Positions 1-11,367 of a stretch of DNA of 64,000 nucleotides are shown here, piece by piece; position 1 is the first letter of the stretch, and every line of letters begins with the position of its first letter. Both the position numbers and the translations under genes were made by a program. Source of the DNA: Hibiscus mutabilis (lineage: Eukaryota > Streptophyta > Magnoliopsida > Malvales > Malvaceae); assembly GCA_019671005.1 (NCBI GenBank), contig CM033718.1, forward strand, positions 62,001 to 126,000, in the 5' to 3' direction. Below the pieces are notes generated by a model. That model searched no databases and was not told the DNA's origin. It worked only from the letters and a program-made list of their open reading frames with translations.

Positions 1-1187
1 TTAAAATTAAATTTTAAAAAATTAGGGTAAAGTGTATTTTTGGATATAAGATATAAAGTTTAAGATTAAAGTTAAAATTTTAAATTTAAATTTTTAATGT
101 CTTTTATTATTGAGACATAAAAAAATACATCAAAAGCATAAGAATTTTGTCCCTCACTTACTGCCCGTTCACATGGCTTTTCAAATTTCAATTACATTTT
201 CACACTTTTACTTAATATTAAATGAATAAAAATAAATTAATATTCATGTTTGACAACTACTTAATAGCCTATTATATTAGTCCATGATTAATATTAAATG
301 TATTAACTAATTGTATAAAAATATTTGATAAAATTAAATTATAGATGTTTGTTTATTTGAACAGATAAATTAAATATAAAGATATAATTATATTAAATAT
401 TTTTAAATAATTTTTTGTTATCAATATTTAATATCTATTAATATGTTTATTTTTAATACAACACTACTAAAGACGTTTAAAGGATTTATATATTAAATTT
501 TTATTTATGATATTATTTTTAGTAATACAATTTTAATTATTTTTAAGCGTATGCAACTATTTATATATTTTAAAGAAAAAATATTTAAATTACACATGAA
601 AATATTGAATTATTCGTATTTACGTTATTTGGACAAACCTTTTTGAATTGTCAATAATAAAAGAGTTTTTACAACTCTTATATCACATCTTTTAAACTCA
701 AAACGCTGCTTCTAACACATTTTCTATTTAAAAAATATTCATTCAATCTCTTACATTTTTTAATTTTTTGAATATCTAAATTAATAGATTTGACTTGTTA
801 ATCTTCTAAAAATAATTAATTATTCAATTTTAACTCAAAACTCTACGCATCAAAATAAGACAAATATTATCAACAATCTTTATTATAAGTGGTTAAAAAC
901 TCTCGGTTGACACTTTTTCTTTCTCTAGATTGTAAGGTCTAGACTCATAAGAATAAAATTTCTCTTTTTTTCCTTCAGAGTAAAAATTGTTAAAAAAAGA
1001 CAAATATAAAATTAAATCTTTAAGCGATATTTTTTTCTTATTCGTCTACAATTCCCTCTAAGATCTATTTGATTTCATTATCAATCGGCCGATAGTGTAA
1101 TAATAACTGTGGTTACGTTACAAAAACTACACATTAAACAAAGCCACCAAAAGTACAAAATAATAGAATATGATCACATTGATACAA
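1..1187. other. AT-rich intergenic DNA
   Basis: No reading frame of note and no recognisable gene. The stretch is very AT-rich with short poly-A and poly-T runs. A C/T-rich stretch followed by a segment close to AAAATTGTT at about 965-995 resembles the 3' end of the SINE-like repeat seen at 31869-31999, but it is too short to call. The right end is the 3' flank of the minus-strand EXORDIUM-like gene. Confidence 0.6.
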
Positions 1188-2204
1188 TTACTGATCCAGA
1201 GCATTAGGTCCAGTACAGTAACTCACGATATGGTTCCAAACCCACTGAACCAAGTACCTCCGTCTGATCCCATTCATGTTATACGTGGCTCCATCCTTAC
1301 CCTCCAGCACCTGTCCCATGTATGAACCACCACCTCCAGTTCCATAAATACCCTCGCATAAATCCCCTATTTCCACGGGAGCCACTGGATCTTCCCCTGC
1401 GTACCAAGCGTTCACCAATGGGTTCGTCCCCAGCTCAGCCAATTCGTGCCCGATCACGCTTATCATCCCGTCCACTCCCACGTCACCGTTGGGTGACTTT
1501 AACGGTTGCACCCCCTGCATGTACTCCGGCACGGCGAAGGGATAGGCACAAATCCCCGGGCAAAACTTGGCCGAATTACCCACCCATGCGTACGGGAGCG
1601 TGTAGCCAACGATGGACGGGAACGTAAAGTAGTGGAACCCACAGACTTGGCCGCAAAAATCCTGGACGTACACGTCATCGGACGTGAGAACCAGGTAGAG
1701 CCCGTTTTGAGGATTTACGGGCAACGGCTTCGTCGTCGCGGTAATCGCGCTTTTTATGACGGACTGTATCGACAACCGTGTAAGTGACTTCCCGTGGGAG
1801 TAGAAACGATCGTTCTTCTCCTGCCCTAAGCGCACATCACCAGAGGTGTTGGCGCCCGTTTGGTCGTCGTAAAGCTGCACGGTCTCCCACCACCCGGCAA
1901 CGGAAGGTTGCTTGGCATTGACGGCGGAGATCGAGCCGATGAACTCGCGGATGATTTTCTTTTGGGATTTCTGCCACCGGCCGTACCAAATCGTGTGGAC
2001 GGTAATGCCACCGGTGAGAACCGGACCCATGTGGTATCTCATGTGGACAAAACTGGATGAACCCTCGAATTTCTTGGAGCCGCCGAGGTCTAAAGCGGAG
2101 CTGTTGGGTTTTAAGTGTGGCAATGGATGATACCCGGTGGCTGGACTTACTGTCAGCAGCGTAGTGAGTGTGAGGAAGCTCAGAAGCAGCGGAGCAGCGT
2201 GCAT
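1188..2204 (-). CDS. EXL: EXORDIUM-like / phosphate-induced protein 1 family, secreted
   Basis: Single-exon gene of 338 residues, the normal length for plant EXORDIUM (PHI-1, PF04674) proteins. Residues 1-24 are a hydrophobic signal peptide, so the protein is expected in the apoplast or cell wall. Family hallmarks are visible: the YHMGPVLTG segment at about 57-65, IWYGRW at about 72-77, the FCGxVCGFHYF block at about 182-192, a cysteine pair in FCPGICAYPF, and the HELAELGTNPLVNAWYAG block near 253-270. The C-terminus retains the YNMNGIRRRYLVQWVWN block. Arabidopsis members are linked to brassinosteroid-responsive growth and carbon-starvation responses; no enzyme activity is established. The start is the first ATG of the frame, directly before the signal peptide, and no lesion is visible. 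The closest Arabidopsis match is probably EXL3, judged from memory and from neighbouring genes. Confidence 0.93.
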   Translation of the reverse strand: MHAAPLLLSFLTLTTLLTVSPATGYHPLPHLKPNSSALDLGGSKKFEGSSSFVHMRYHMGPVLTGGITVHTIWYGRWQKSQKKIIREFIGSISAVNAKQPSVAGWWETVQLYDDQTGANTSGDVRLGQEKNDRFYSHGKSLTRLSIQSVIKSAITATTKPLPVNPQNGLYLVLTSDDVYVQDFCGQVCGFHYFTFPSIVGYTLPYAWVGNSAKFCPGICAYPFAVPEYMQGVQPLKSPNGDVGVDGMISVIGHELAELGTNPLVNAWYAGEDPVAPVEIGDLCEGIYGTGGGGSYMGQVLEGKDGATYNMNGIRRRYLVQWVWNHIVSYCTGPNALDQ

Positions 2205-2280
2205 TTTCAGAAAATGGATTGAAATAGTGGGAAGAAAAAGAAGGAAAATGGAGTACTTGTGAGTAGTGAGAACTGAGAAG

Positions 2281-2336
2281 CATATATAGAGGGAGAGGGA
2301 GAGGGAGAGGGAGAGGGAGAGGGAGAGGGAGAGTTA
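2281..2336 (-). promoter_or_regulatory. TATA box plus CCTCTC hexanucleotide tract in EXL promoter
   Basis: Reading the minus strand, a tract of about eight CCTCTC units (plus strand GGGAGA, 2289-2335) runs straight into a TATA-like CTATATATG (2282-2290), about 80 bp upstream of the EXL start codon. A start site roughly 30 bp further on would leave a 5' UTR of about 50 nt. CT/GA tracts at this distance are typical plant core-promoter Y-patch or GAGA-factor (BPC) sites. The site positions are seen; the function is inferred. Confidence 0.6.
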
Positions 2337-2399
2337 CATTTAATTTTGAAAAGCTAGTGGTAAATATACGCCTTGTTTGTGCCATATCTCATATCTGTA

Positions 2400-5300
2400 T
2401 GCAAGATCTTCTTGACCGTAGAAATATCATTTATCTGTACCCATATACATAATTTTATTTTTACAATTTGATCCAACAACACTTGTAAATAAACTACACA
2501 CATGAGTGATAACTGATAAGTTTTTAAGAAATTTTATGGGGGCATTGATTTGAGTGAGATTCTTTAAGGTGAAGAACCAACCACAATTAAGGAATGATCC
2601 AACCGTAAAGGAAAATACCGTTGTGGACAATTCCACCTTCACTCCCGATACCATTTTCTCGGTGGATTGGTTTTTAATCAAACCAACCTAATCAATTATA
2701 ATCCATAAAAATTATTCCATTTGAATTTAATGATTGAAAATCGATTTAATTTCAATATAATATAAAGTATAGGAGTAATATTCTTTTTCCTAGAATTGTT
2801 ATTCTACTTATTATCTCGGAGTACTCCTTTTATCTCTTTAAATTTAAAGAAGTTTTTAATGAAGCCTCGAATAATATCTGTATGATTTTCTTATCTATGG
2901 AATCATACTTGATGGTAAAAAAACCATTACTTTTAAACTTATATTTTATATACTGTCCAAATAATTCAATTTGATTCAATCAATTTTTTTTTACTAAATA
3001 TCATATTTTCCATTCAAATCTTTAAAATGTTACTTCATTACTACCGTATGTATATTTGTGGACTGCAGAGCGTATGAATCACGAGAAATGTTATAGAAAA
3101 TTTGTTGGAGTTGGAGGTAATGCAATATAAGGTCGCTTTGATTTTATTTTTCTTGATTATTCATCATATTTTGACTTATTTCAGATAATAATGATGTTTT
3201 AAACCTTACCCTTTTCATTTAGCTATTTCTATCAGTCAGCTATCATTGCTTAATTCATTTCCCGTCCACGTGACAGAAGTGTCCTTGTATTTGGTTTGTA
3301 GATGAAGTTTCTGAAAGTGTAATATTGTACAACACACCAATATTAATTAAACCTGCCACATTTGGACCTTTTTGTGCTAAAATAATATTTCTAACTTTGT
3401 TTTATTATTTTAAATGTTTTGGTCATCATCAAAATGAAGTAATTTCTAAAATCAAAATAACATCTAGAATAATACAATTCTTATAGTTGTATCCGGTCCC
3501 AGAAACGAAGTCAAAATTTGAGGTTGAGGGTAAACTATAAATATTTGAAAGTGGATAGAGCAAATTCATAAATAAAGAATATTTATAATCATTTGCCTCA
3601 TCAAAAAATTTAAATCGCCCCCTACCCCACATAGTTCCGTCCTGCCCAGTGCCAACCAATTTGAAAAAGGAAGAAGCAATGGAGATCATGAGTTGCATGC
3701 AACTGAGAAATGAGAATGGCTCCATATTTGAATAAAACTTTAGTGTTGATAATTCATATGAATGATGAGGGGCAAGGGCAACCATTAATTACTCATACTA
3801 GGGGAGGCTCCTTTTTCCCTTTTCAAATCATCAACAAAGGAGAGAAGGAATTGTCAATGAAGTGGGTGGGGGAAATCTATGGAGGCTTCCCTTTTAAGCT
3901 GACATTCATAATATTTGATCATGGATTTTGTATATTCGGACACCGAGATGTTCCCTTAGCTCTTTTTAGATAAAATTTCTGAGTTTAAATTGCTCTAGAA
4001 TTCACGTAGAAATGTAAAAATCAAACAAATCTAATGAAATCTTTAATAACATGGTCGAGGTACCTGTTTGAGTCTATAAAACACTTTATTCAACCTATGG
4101 ACATTGTAGTCAGTGACAGAGCACTGAGGGATTTTTTTTTATCTTTTAGTCCTTAATATTTTTTTAAAAAAATTATATAATTATAAATTTGTCACATACC
4201 TTTCAAAATATATGTTTTCCCCACATCTATTTCTAAATCCTAGTTCCGTCCCTGATCCTAGTGCAAGAAGCTGTACGTTGTTGAGAAATAAAAACCAAGT
4301 GATTGAGACGTAAAGACATGTTGGACAAGAATTCCAGTCATTGTTGAAATTGGAACGCAAGGGTTGGAATGAGACGAATTGGTGGTGGGGTGCGTTCATG
4401 CTCATCAATGCCGAATCTATTACACCAACCATTACTCAAAAATATTACTATTATTTAATGTACTAATTGTGTATAATATAATTTTATGTATCATTTGTGA
4501 ATTAGATGATAACGCGTTATGATACAATTTTAAAATTAATTTTCTTTTAAATTTATATTTGATACATTGTTATTGTATGAATCACATCCATTGTCATATT
4601 ACAATCATTTATCCCATCAATAAAAAAAATATTTATAGTTATATTAGAAAAGAAGAAGATATAATCCTATCTATGCAAAATAAATTTATTGTTTAGAACC
4701 CTACTTGTAGTTCGAGTGGATCCAACAACTACAAGTTAGTTGCTTAGAGGTAAATTTGACCATTGTTTCTAATCTAATGTCTTTTTTTCTAAGAAAAAAA
4801 ACTTGTCTTTATCTAATTAGTTCCATTTTCAATGTTTTACATGATTGAAAGTGTTTCTCAAAATGTATCATTTTCAATATTTTAAAAGGCCCCTAAAGTT
4901 TGTTGGGATTTTTTAAAAATAAAACAAAACCTTAATTCTAAGTTATTTTACAAGGTTACCTAAAAATGAAAAAAAAAACATTTTACAAGGTTACCTAAAC
5001 AAGAAAAAAATATTTTAGAAGGAAATTTCAAGAAAAAAATAGTATTTTACAATCAAGATATATATTTGCCCCTGCATTATACATTAACTTCTAAATAACC
5101 CTTAATTAATGGTTATGAGAGAAAACATGTTATATTGTTATTTATGTTATTGTTTGGCTCCCATTATCTCTTTGTTTGTGATTACTTTTCGGTGATTTGC
5201 TTCATTTTGAAGCCAAGTAAGTGGGTTGATATAGTAGAATGTTGTACTAAATTTCTTAAGCGAAGTAATTAATTTAAATTAACCAACTAATAAATTGAAT

Positions 5301-6039
5301 TTTAATGATTAGTAAAAAAAATATTACAAACGAAAAATACAGAACCGAAAGAATTAAGCAATGGAGATTTTTTTTTCATATATGAGAATAAATATAATTA
5401 AAATTCACTTGACAAGATGTGAACGGTGATTACAGAACACATTCTTTTTCAAAATAATTTTTAAATGCACCTTTGTTTTTGTTTTTTTTGTTGTCGTTAG
5501 TACAAGATAAAGAGACATATACCAGAAATCAAAGACTCAAATGTTTCCAAGACTTTAGTTGTAGTAAACTATGCAGTTTTATTTATGGGTGCTGATTTAT
5601 GTTTAAAAAGCATATGGTTTAGAAAAATAATGAGAACTGGATGAAAATTCCATAATGGAGGCAGCAGGATGTGACATTGTTTTGTCACGTTTGGTTCATG
5701 TATTGATTGGTGCCTTGAATATGGGTCCATCACACTTTCAACTAATTCTTTTATATCAAAAATTTTTCAATATCTGATATTAAGGTATAAAAATCAGACA
5801 TATTTTGAGATTTTTTTTTTTTGAAAATTCAGCAAACTAAGAACATAAGTTGGTTTTGTTATCCAAAATAATAAAGCTCAAAAGAACAGACATCAAGCTC
5901 TAGTAAAATAATTAATCTAAAATGAAAGTGTCTGGTGGAATTGTAAAATAATACTACTACTTGTAAATAGAGACAAATGTGAAACTCTGTCAAAAAAATA
6001 CGAGATTTTAGAAAAATATATTAAAAATAAAATAAAAAT
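2400..6039. other. Intergenic DNA between EXL and RPS20
   Basis: AT-rich and mostly low complexity. Reading frames at 2427-2681, 3429-3785, 3710-3973 and 4181-4432 have no recognisable domain or codon structure and look like chance frames. A patch near 3490-3660 and another near 4230-4260 carry the TAGTTCCGTCC motif often found in old retroelement debris, but no element ends could be placed. Confidence 0.5.
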
Positions 6040-6205
6040 TAAAAATGCCTCTTTATCCTTTAACTATGAGGTCAAGAGTTTGATTCCTACTAATAAAAAT
6101 GAAGTACATTTTATGGCTAGCCGTTCACCTCTTAGTGAAAGTATCCGCAGCGAGAAAATTAGTCCTTATTATCGGCGGTGGATATTTTGGTTCAAACCAA
6201 AAAGA
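6040..6205 (+). repeat. SINE-like dispersed repeat, copy 1
   Basis: This stretch matches 23215-23400 closely over about 100 bp (starting at the shared TGGCTA near 6115 and 23303 and ending at the TCAAACCAAA motif near 6193 and 23387). Upstream of the shared block, GAGTTTGATTCC fits a pol III B box, so a tRNA-derived SINE is the best guess. It lies about 200 bp upstream of the RPS20 transcription start region. The repeat relation is seen; the SINE class is inferred. Confidence 0.5.
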
Positions 6206-6274
6206 AAGAGTCCCTTTGATTGGCTCAGTTTTTTTTTTTACTTTGTTTTCTACCTATTTGCACACGAGTGTTAG

Positions 6275-6385
6275 TGGGCTTACCCATGGAGCTAATGATT
6301 GGGCCGTGAAAGGCCCGCAAATCCAGTTAAGTTCAACAACAACAAAAAAACCCTAACTCCAACCTCATCGCCTTACATATATATC
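6275..6385 (+). promoter_or_regulatory. Ribosomal-protein promoter: site II elements, telo-box, TATA
   Basis: Two site II motifs (TGGGCT at 6275-6280, TGGGCC at 6300-6305) plus a GGCCC at about 6312, then a telo-box AAACCCTAA at 6348-6356 and a CATATATATC TATA-like element at about 6376-6385. This combination is the standard promoter architecture of plant ribosomal protein genes, bound by TCP and telo-box factors, and drives growth-linked expression. It sits directly ahead of the pyrimidine-rich 5' leader of RPS20. Confidence 0.75.
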
Positions 6386-6823
6386 TTCTGCAAAGTTGTC
6401 TCTCCGTTTTCTTCATTCTTCGTAAAGAGGCAGCAGCGGCACTCTGTTTCTCTCACGTCTTCAGGTTTCTCTCTCGCCGTTTTGTTTTTATGTGTTAAAA
6501 GCTTGCATTAGAGTAGGGCCTTGGATCTTTATTCTAGGATTTTTTAGGCTTTATTTTTTTATCATAATAGTAAAATCCCACAATATTTTGGTTTGAAACC
6601 GTTTCCATTTTTGCAATATATTCACTTGCTGAGTTGTTTTATTTGTTTCTTCATCTGAAAATGATAAGCAGACTGTTCCATTTTGGTACTCCCTTGTTAT
6701 TTTGACCTTTGTCGTTGAATTCCTTGTGATTTTATTCCAATTGTTTTGTGATTTACTTGAGAATGGGATTATTTATTTATTTGGAATTAAATTATTATGG
6801 ACAGAAGCGAAAGGTCAAGAATC

Positions 6824-7752
<929 letters not shown>

Positions 7753-8010
7753 ATGTACCTCACTTTTGCTTTTTTTGGAACCTTATTTGAACTCTTTCTT
7801 CGGATGTTACTATTGCAGATTTTGTTATTAAGGTTTCATTTTCTGTTTATGCATTATTTGATATTAAAATATCATGAAATGAGCCAGCTTTTCTATTCAT
7901 ACTTTTCAAGTCCTTTTTGCCTTTGGAATGTCAACAAATATAAATTCTTCAACTCTTAACTATACAACTTATTCATGGACATTGCAGTAAGTATAAAATC
8001 TACTAAACAT

Positions 8011-9690
8011 TCATTTGTATAGCTTGCGATTTGATAATCGAGCAACGGGAATGGCAACAAGAGCTTCCTTTTTCTTCAAAACAACGCCAAATTTCTCCTG
8101 TATATCAGGCTTTGCTCCCCTTGGCAATTCCCATTCAAATGAATGCACCAATGAACCCAAGAGGACTGCCACCATTTTTTCTGCCAATGCAAGTCCAACA
8201 CAAATCCTCCTCCCTGACCCAAATGGCAAATACTGAAAACTATTCCCTCGATGATTAATATCAGCTGTTAAGAATCTTTCGGGCTGGAATCTAAGAGGAT
8301 CATCCCATAATTTGGGGTCTCTTTGCATGGCCCATGCGTTGATGAAAACCCTCGAATGTTTAGGTATGGTATATCCAGCAACAATAGAGGTCTTGCTGGG
8401 CGTGTGAGGCAAAAGCAAGGGAATGACCGGATGAAGACGAAGGGTCTCCTTTATAACAGCGTCCAAATAGAGTAATCGAGGAAGATGAGACTCTTCCACC
8501 ATGTTTTGCTTCTCGACGACCGTATCCAATTCCTCGACAAGTTTCGTCATTATGTCCGGATGTCGTAGTAATTCAGTCATTGCCCACTCTACAGTTGTGG
8601 GTATTGTATCTGTACCGCCGACCATCAAATCCTATCGCAAATTCAGATAAAGAGATTAATATCGTGAAGTTTTCAAAACCATTTAAGAGGAAGAAAAATA
8701 TGAAATGATTTTGTGGACGTTAATTATTACCAGAAGCACAGCCTTTACTTCGTTGATGGATATAGAGCTTTTATCGTCTCCTCGTTGGTTCAGCTCCAGC
8801 ATCTGCTGCAGGAAATCTTTGTTAATTCCGTCACCAATCTTCTTTCCGTCGTCTCCGATCTTTAATCGGTTTATTATCACCGATTCAAATATCCCGTAAA
8901 ACCACGACATATGCTTCTTCGATTTGGATACGATTCCTTGTAAGTCAAACGGAGCCAAAACTGGGAAAATATCAGAAACGTTTGGTGCTAGAAATAGTCT
9001 TACAAACTCATCTAATCGCTTCCTCAACTCAATCAAATCACTACTTCGTTCGGATGATCCACCCCATAGCGTGCTTATCATCACTTTTACAGTGGTTAGC
9101 GATATTTGCTCACCAAGATTAACCGGTGAACCGATTTTCCGGTAAATATCCTTCACCATTTGTTGAATCTCACGCCGACGAAGCTCACAGCTAGCGTCGA
9201 GGCTTCTTTTGCTCATAATTTCACGAATAACGAGCTTACGCAGCCGGTTGTGTTCGGGGCCGTTTGGTCGCCATGCGATGTCCAGGCCACCGAACATGCT
9301 GACTATGGCGGCCGCTGGTAAATCACGGTTGGCGAAGATTGCATCTTGGTCTTTGAGGACCACTTTGGAAAGTGATGGTGAATTTATGACAATACAAATC
9401 TTGGTCCCGAGCTGAAGTTTGAAGATGGGACCATAGATTTCAGACAACTCGGTGAAGTAATGATGTAAATCAGGTTTGATGAAAGGAAGGTTTCCTAATA
9501 TAGGCAAGCCTCGAGGACCAGGTGGCAGAGGCGGGTTTATTCTGGTGAGTTTCGTACTCCGCCACCACCATGCACAACAGAAAATTGCTAGTGCCGCCGC
9601 CACAAGAGGAGCGAATCCATGGGCACTGCAGTTCCATGAACGGCCTTCGCAGGCAAGAACTGTGTCCTTTTCGTATAAGTTGAGAATCAT
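8011..9690 (-). CDS. Cytochrome P450, CYP706 family type, two exons
   Basis: Exon 1 is 9690-8731 and exon 2 is 8631-8011; the GT-AG intron falls in phase 0 just before the I-helix and gives a 525-residue protein. Visible landmarks: an N-terminal membrane anchor (about 28-43), the proline hinge PPLPPGPRGLPILGN (about 53-67), the I-helix oxygen-binding motif GGTDT, the K-helix ExxR in KETLR, PERF, and the heme loop FGSGRRICVG with its cysteine ligand. This pattern, with the VGGTDT I-helix and PNVSDIFPVLA segment, is that of CYP706. The family includes cotton (+)-delta-cinnamyl-independent sesquiterpene oxidation by CYP706B1 (delta-cadinene 8-hydroxylase, gossypol pathway), but substrate here cannot be told from sequence. 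An ER-membrane monooxygenase fed by NADPH-P450 reductase is expected. All core motifs are intact. A broken relative lies 1 kb beyond its 5' end. Confidence 0.9.
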
Positions 9691-9754
9691 TGGGCAAAGG
9701 GTATCGGTTTCTTATGATCAAAAGTAGAAGAAAGACTTTATGTGGCTCTTTCAC

Positions 9755-10383
9755 TGCGACAATCGTTTTCGGGTTACGTGCATTTGGTTCTTTTCTTACT
9801 TGTTTAATATTTGTGGACTTTTGATCGTCCGCCCAACCAATTCTTAATAGCCACCTGCACTCTATTATTGTGAAATTTGAACATCCAGGTTATTGAACAA
9901 AAGTCGGAATACAGCGGCTTCTTAGAGTTGATCTCCATTCTCCACCTCTAGAACAAATCTTAATTCGAATTAATGACATTCCTTCTTTTCTTTTCTCCTT
10001 AAAAATAAGGATGAACATAGGGCACAGCACTTCAGAAAATTTTAAATTTTTTTATATATTTTATATTAATAATTTCATTTTATATTTCTTAAAATTTCAT
10101 AATTTTTTAATATTAACTTTTGTTAATAACTTAAAATTTTACTTCCGTATCTATTTAAGAAATTAAACATTTGATAAACTCTACGTGGGCAATTACATAA
10201 ATATCTAATTAAATTTATTAAATTGAATTTATGGTTAAATAACGTCCACATAATCGATACCCCATTTCATCAAAATCAAAGCAGAACAGAGTATTCAATG
10301 TTTGAACCAACAACCAAAGATCTTTTGTTCCAATTATGAAACAACGAAAGAGGAAAGTTTTAGGGAAATAAGGTGGGAGTTTC
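9755..10383. other. 5' flank of the P450 gene
   Basis: Promoter-side DNA of the minus-strand P450 grading into AT-rich sequence at 10020-10210. I see no confident TATA box or named operator. A reading frame at 10218-10451 on the minus strand has no family features and overlaps the repeat described next, so I do not call it a gene. Confidence 0.5.
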
Positions 10384-10713
10384 AATATCTCTAAAAGAGA
10401 CCAGCATGATACGATAAAGTTGGTTTTTGGCTCAGGGTGTTGATTTAACATTAAGTCTAATCAACATCTTAACCAATTTTAACTGACAGGAAAGTCAAAA
10501 TACTATAGGCCATACTGGGAATTTTAACAAATACAGATAATTAATTTTAACTATGGCATGAAAGAAGAAATTTATTGGACTACTTGTTTTATTAAACGCT
10601 GCTTTAATATCTCTAAAAGAGACGAGCTTATTTATACAGCTGGATAGAGTTGGCTTCTGGTTTAGAGTGTTGATCTAACATTAAGCCTAATCATCCTCTT
10701 ACCAATTCTTACT
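10384..10713. repeat. Diverged direct repeat flanking the P450 fragment
   Basis: Segment 10384-10484 is similar to 10605-10713. Both open with AATATCTCTAAAAGAGAC and go on through GTGTTGAT.TAACATTAAG.CTAATCA to CCAATTNTTA. Differences are scattered substitutions and small gaps. Because the second copy is the 3' flank of the P450 fragment, the first copy may be the only remnant of a further tandem P450 unit whose coding part is gone. Confidence 0.55.
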
Positions 10714-10781
10714 TCTAACATAAAACAAAGCTGAAATACAATACACCATCACACACTCTATAATTAACATAATCAAGTAGT

Positions 10782-11106
10782 TTACTGGTATAGCTTTGAA
10801 TCAGACAGTCGAGCAAAGGGTATGGCCACAAGCGGATCCATTTTCTTCAAAACAGCTCCAAATTTCTCTTCCACATCAGGCCTCTTCTCCTCAGGCAGTT
10901 TCCATTCAAATGAGTGCACCAACACAGCCAAGAGGAGCCCCACCATTTTTTCAGCCATTGCAATTCCAGCACAGATTCTCCTCCCCGACCCGAATGGGAT
11001 ATATCGCAAATTATTCCCTTGATAACTGATGTCGGCTTTCAAGAATCTCTCGGGCTGGAAACAAAGGGGATCATCCCAAAAATCAGGGTTCCTTTGCATG
11101 GCCCAT
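10782..11106 (-). pseudogene. Truncated CYP706-type P450 (C-terminal fragment)
   Basis: About 107 codons read from a WAMQRNP start to the stop at 10782. They align with the last fifth of the intact neighbour: PERF, the heme loop FGSGRRICAG, EKMVGLLLAVLVHSFEW and a matching C-terminus. I judge roughly two-thirds identity by eye. Homology ends abruptly at WAM, exactly where the short inverted-repeat element at 11107 begins, and no upstream P450 sequence resumes beyond that element. The membrane anchor, I-helix and ExxR motif are missing, so no working enzyme is possible. It is an old tandem duplicate in the same orientation as its neighbour. Confidence 0.85.
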
Positions 11107-11367
11107 ACTATTGTTGTTTACTGTTCAAGTCAGAAGTCGAAAGGAAAATAATTCGTCTTTAAACTGTAATATGCCAAGAAAATAATAAACAAATGAACTT
11201 GAAGGGAGAGCAATCAGACTTTGAATAGTGTTTTACACTGAAGTCGGGAGGAGAGCAATCTGACTTTAAACAGTGCCCATAATTTTTTAATGTTTTTTGG
11301 TAAAACACTGTTCAAAGACGGGAAGAAATAACTTCGATTTCTAATTTGTACAGTAAACAACAATAGT
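11107..11367. mobile_element. Short inverted-repeat DNA element (MITE) at the P450 breakpoint
   Basis: The ends are a perfect 18-bp inverted repeat: ACTATTGTTGTTTACTGT at 11107-11124 and its reverse complement at 11350-11367. Weaker complementarity continues inward for about 30 bp. The 261-bp interior has a partial direct repeat (GAGAGCAATC.GACTTT at about 11207 and 11251) and no coding capacity. I could not find a clear target-site duplication, so the superfamily is open. Confidence 0.75.

Noticed and set aside
1837..2385. 182-residue minus-strand frame overlapping EXL
   Set aside because: It overlaps the real gene in another frame and its LPLPLP stretch is the promoter hexanucleotide repeat.
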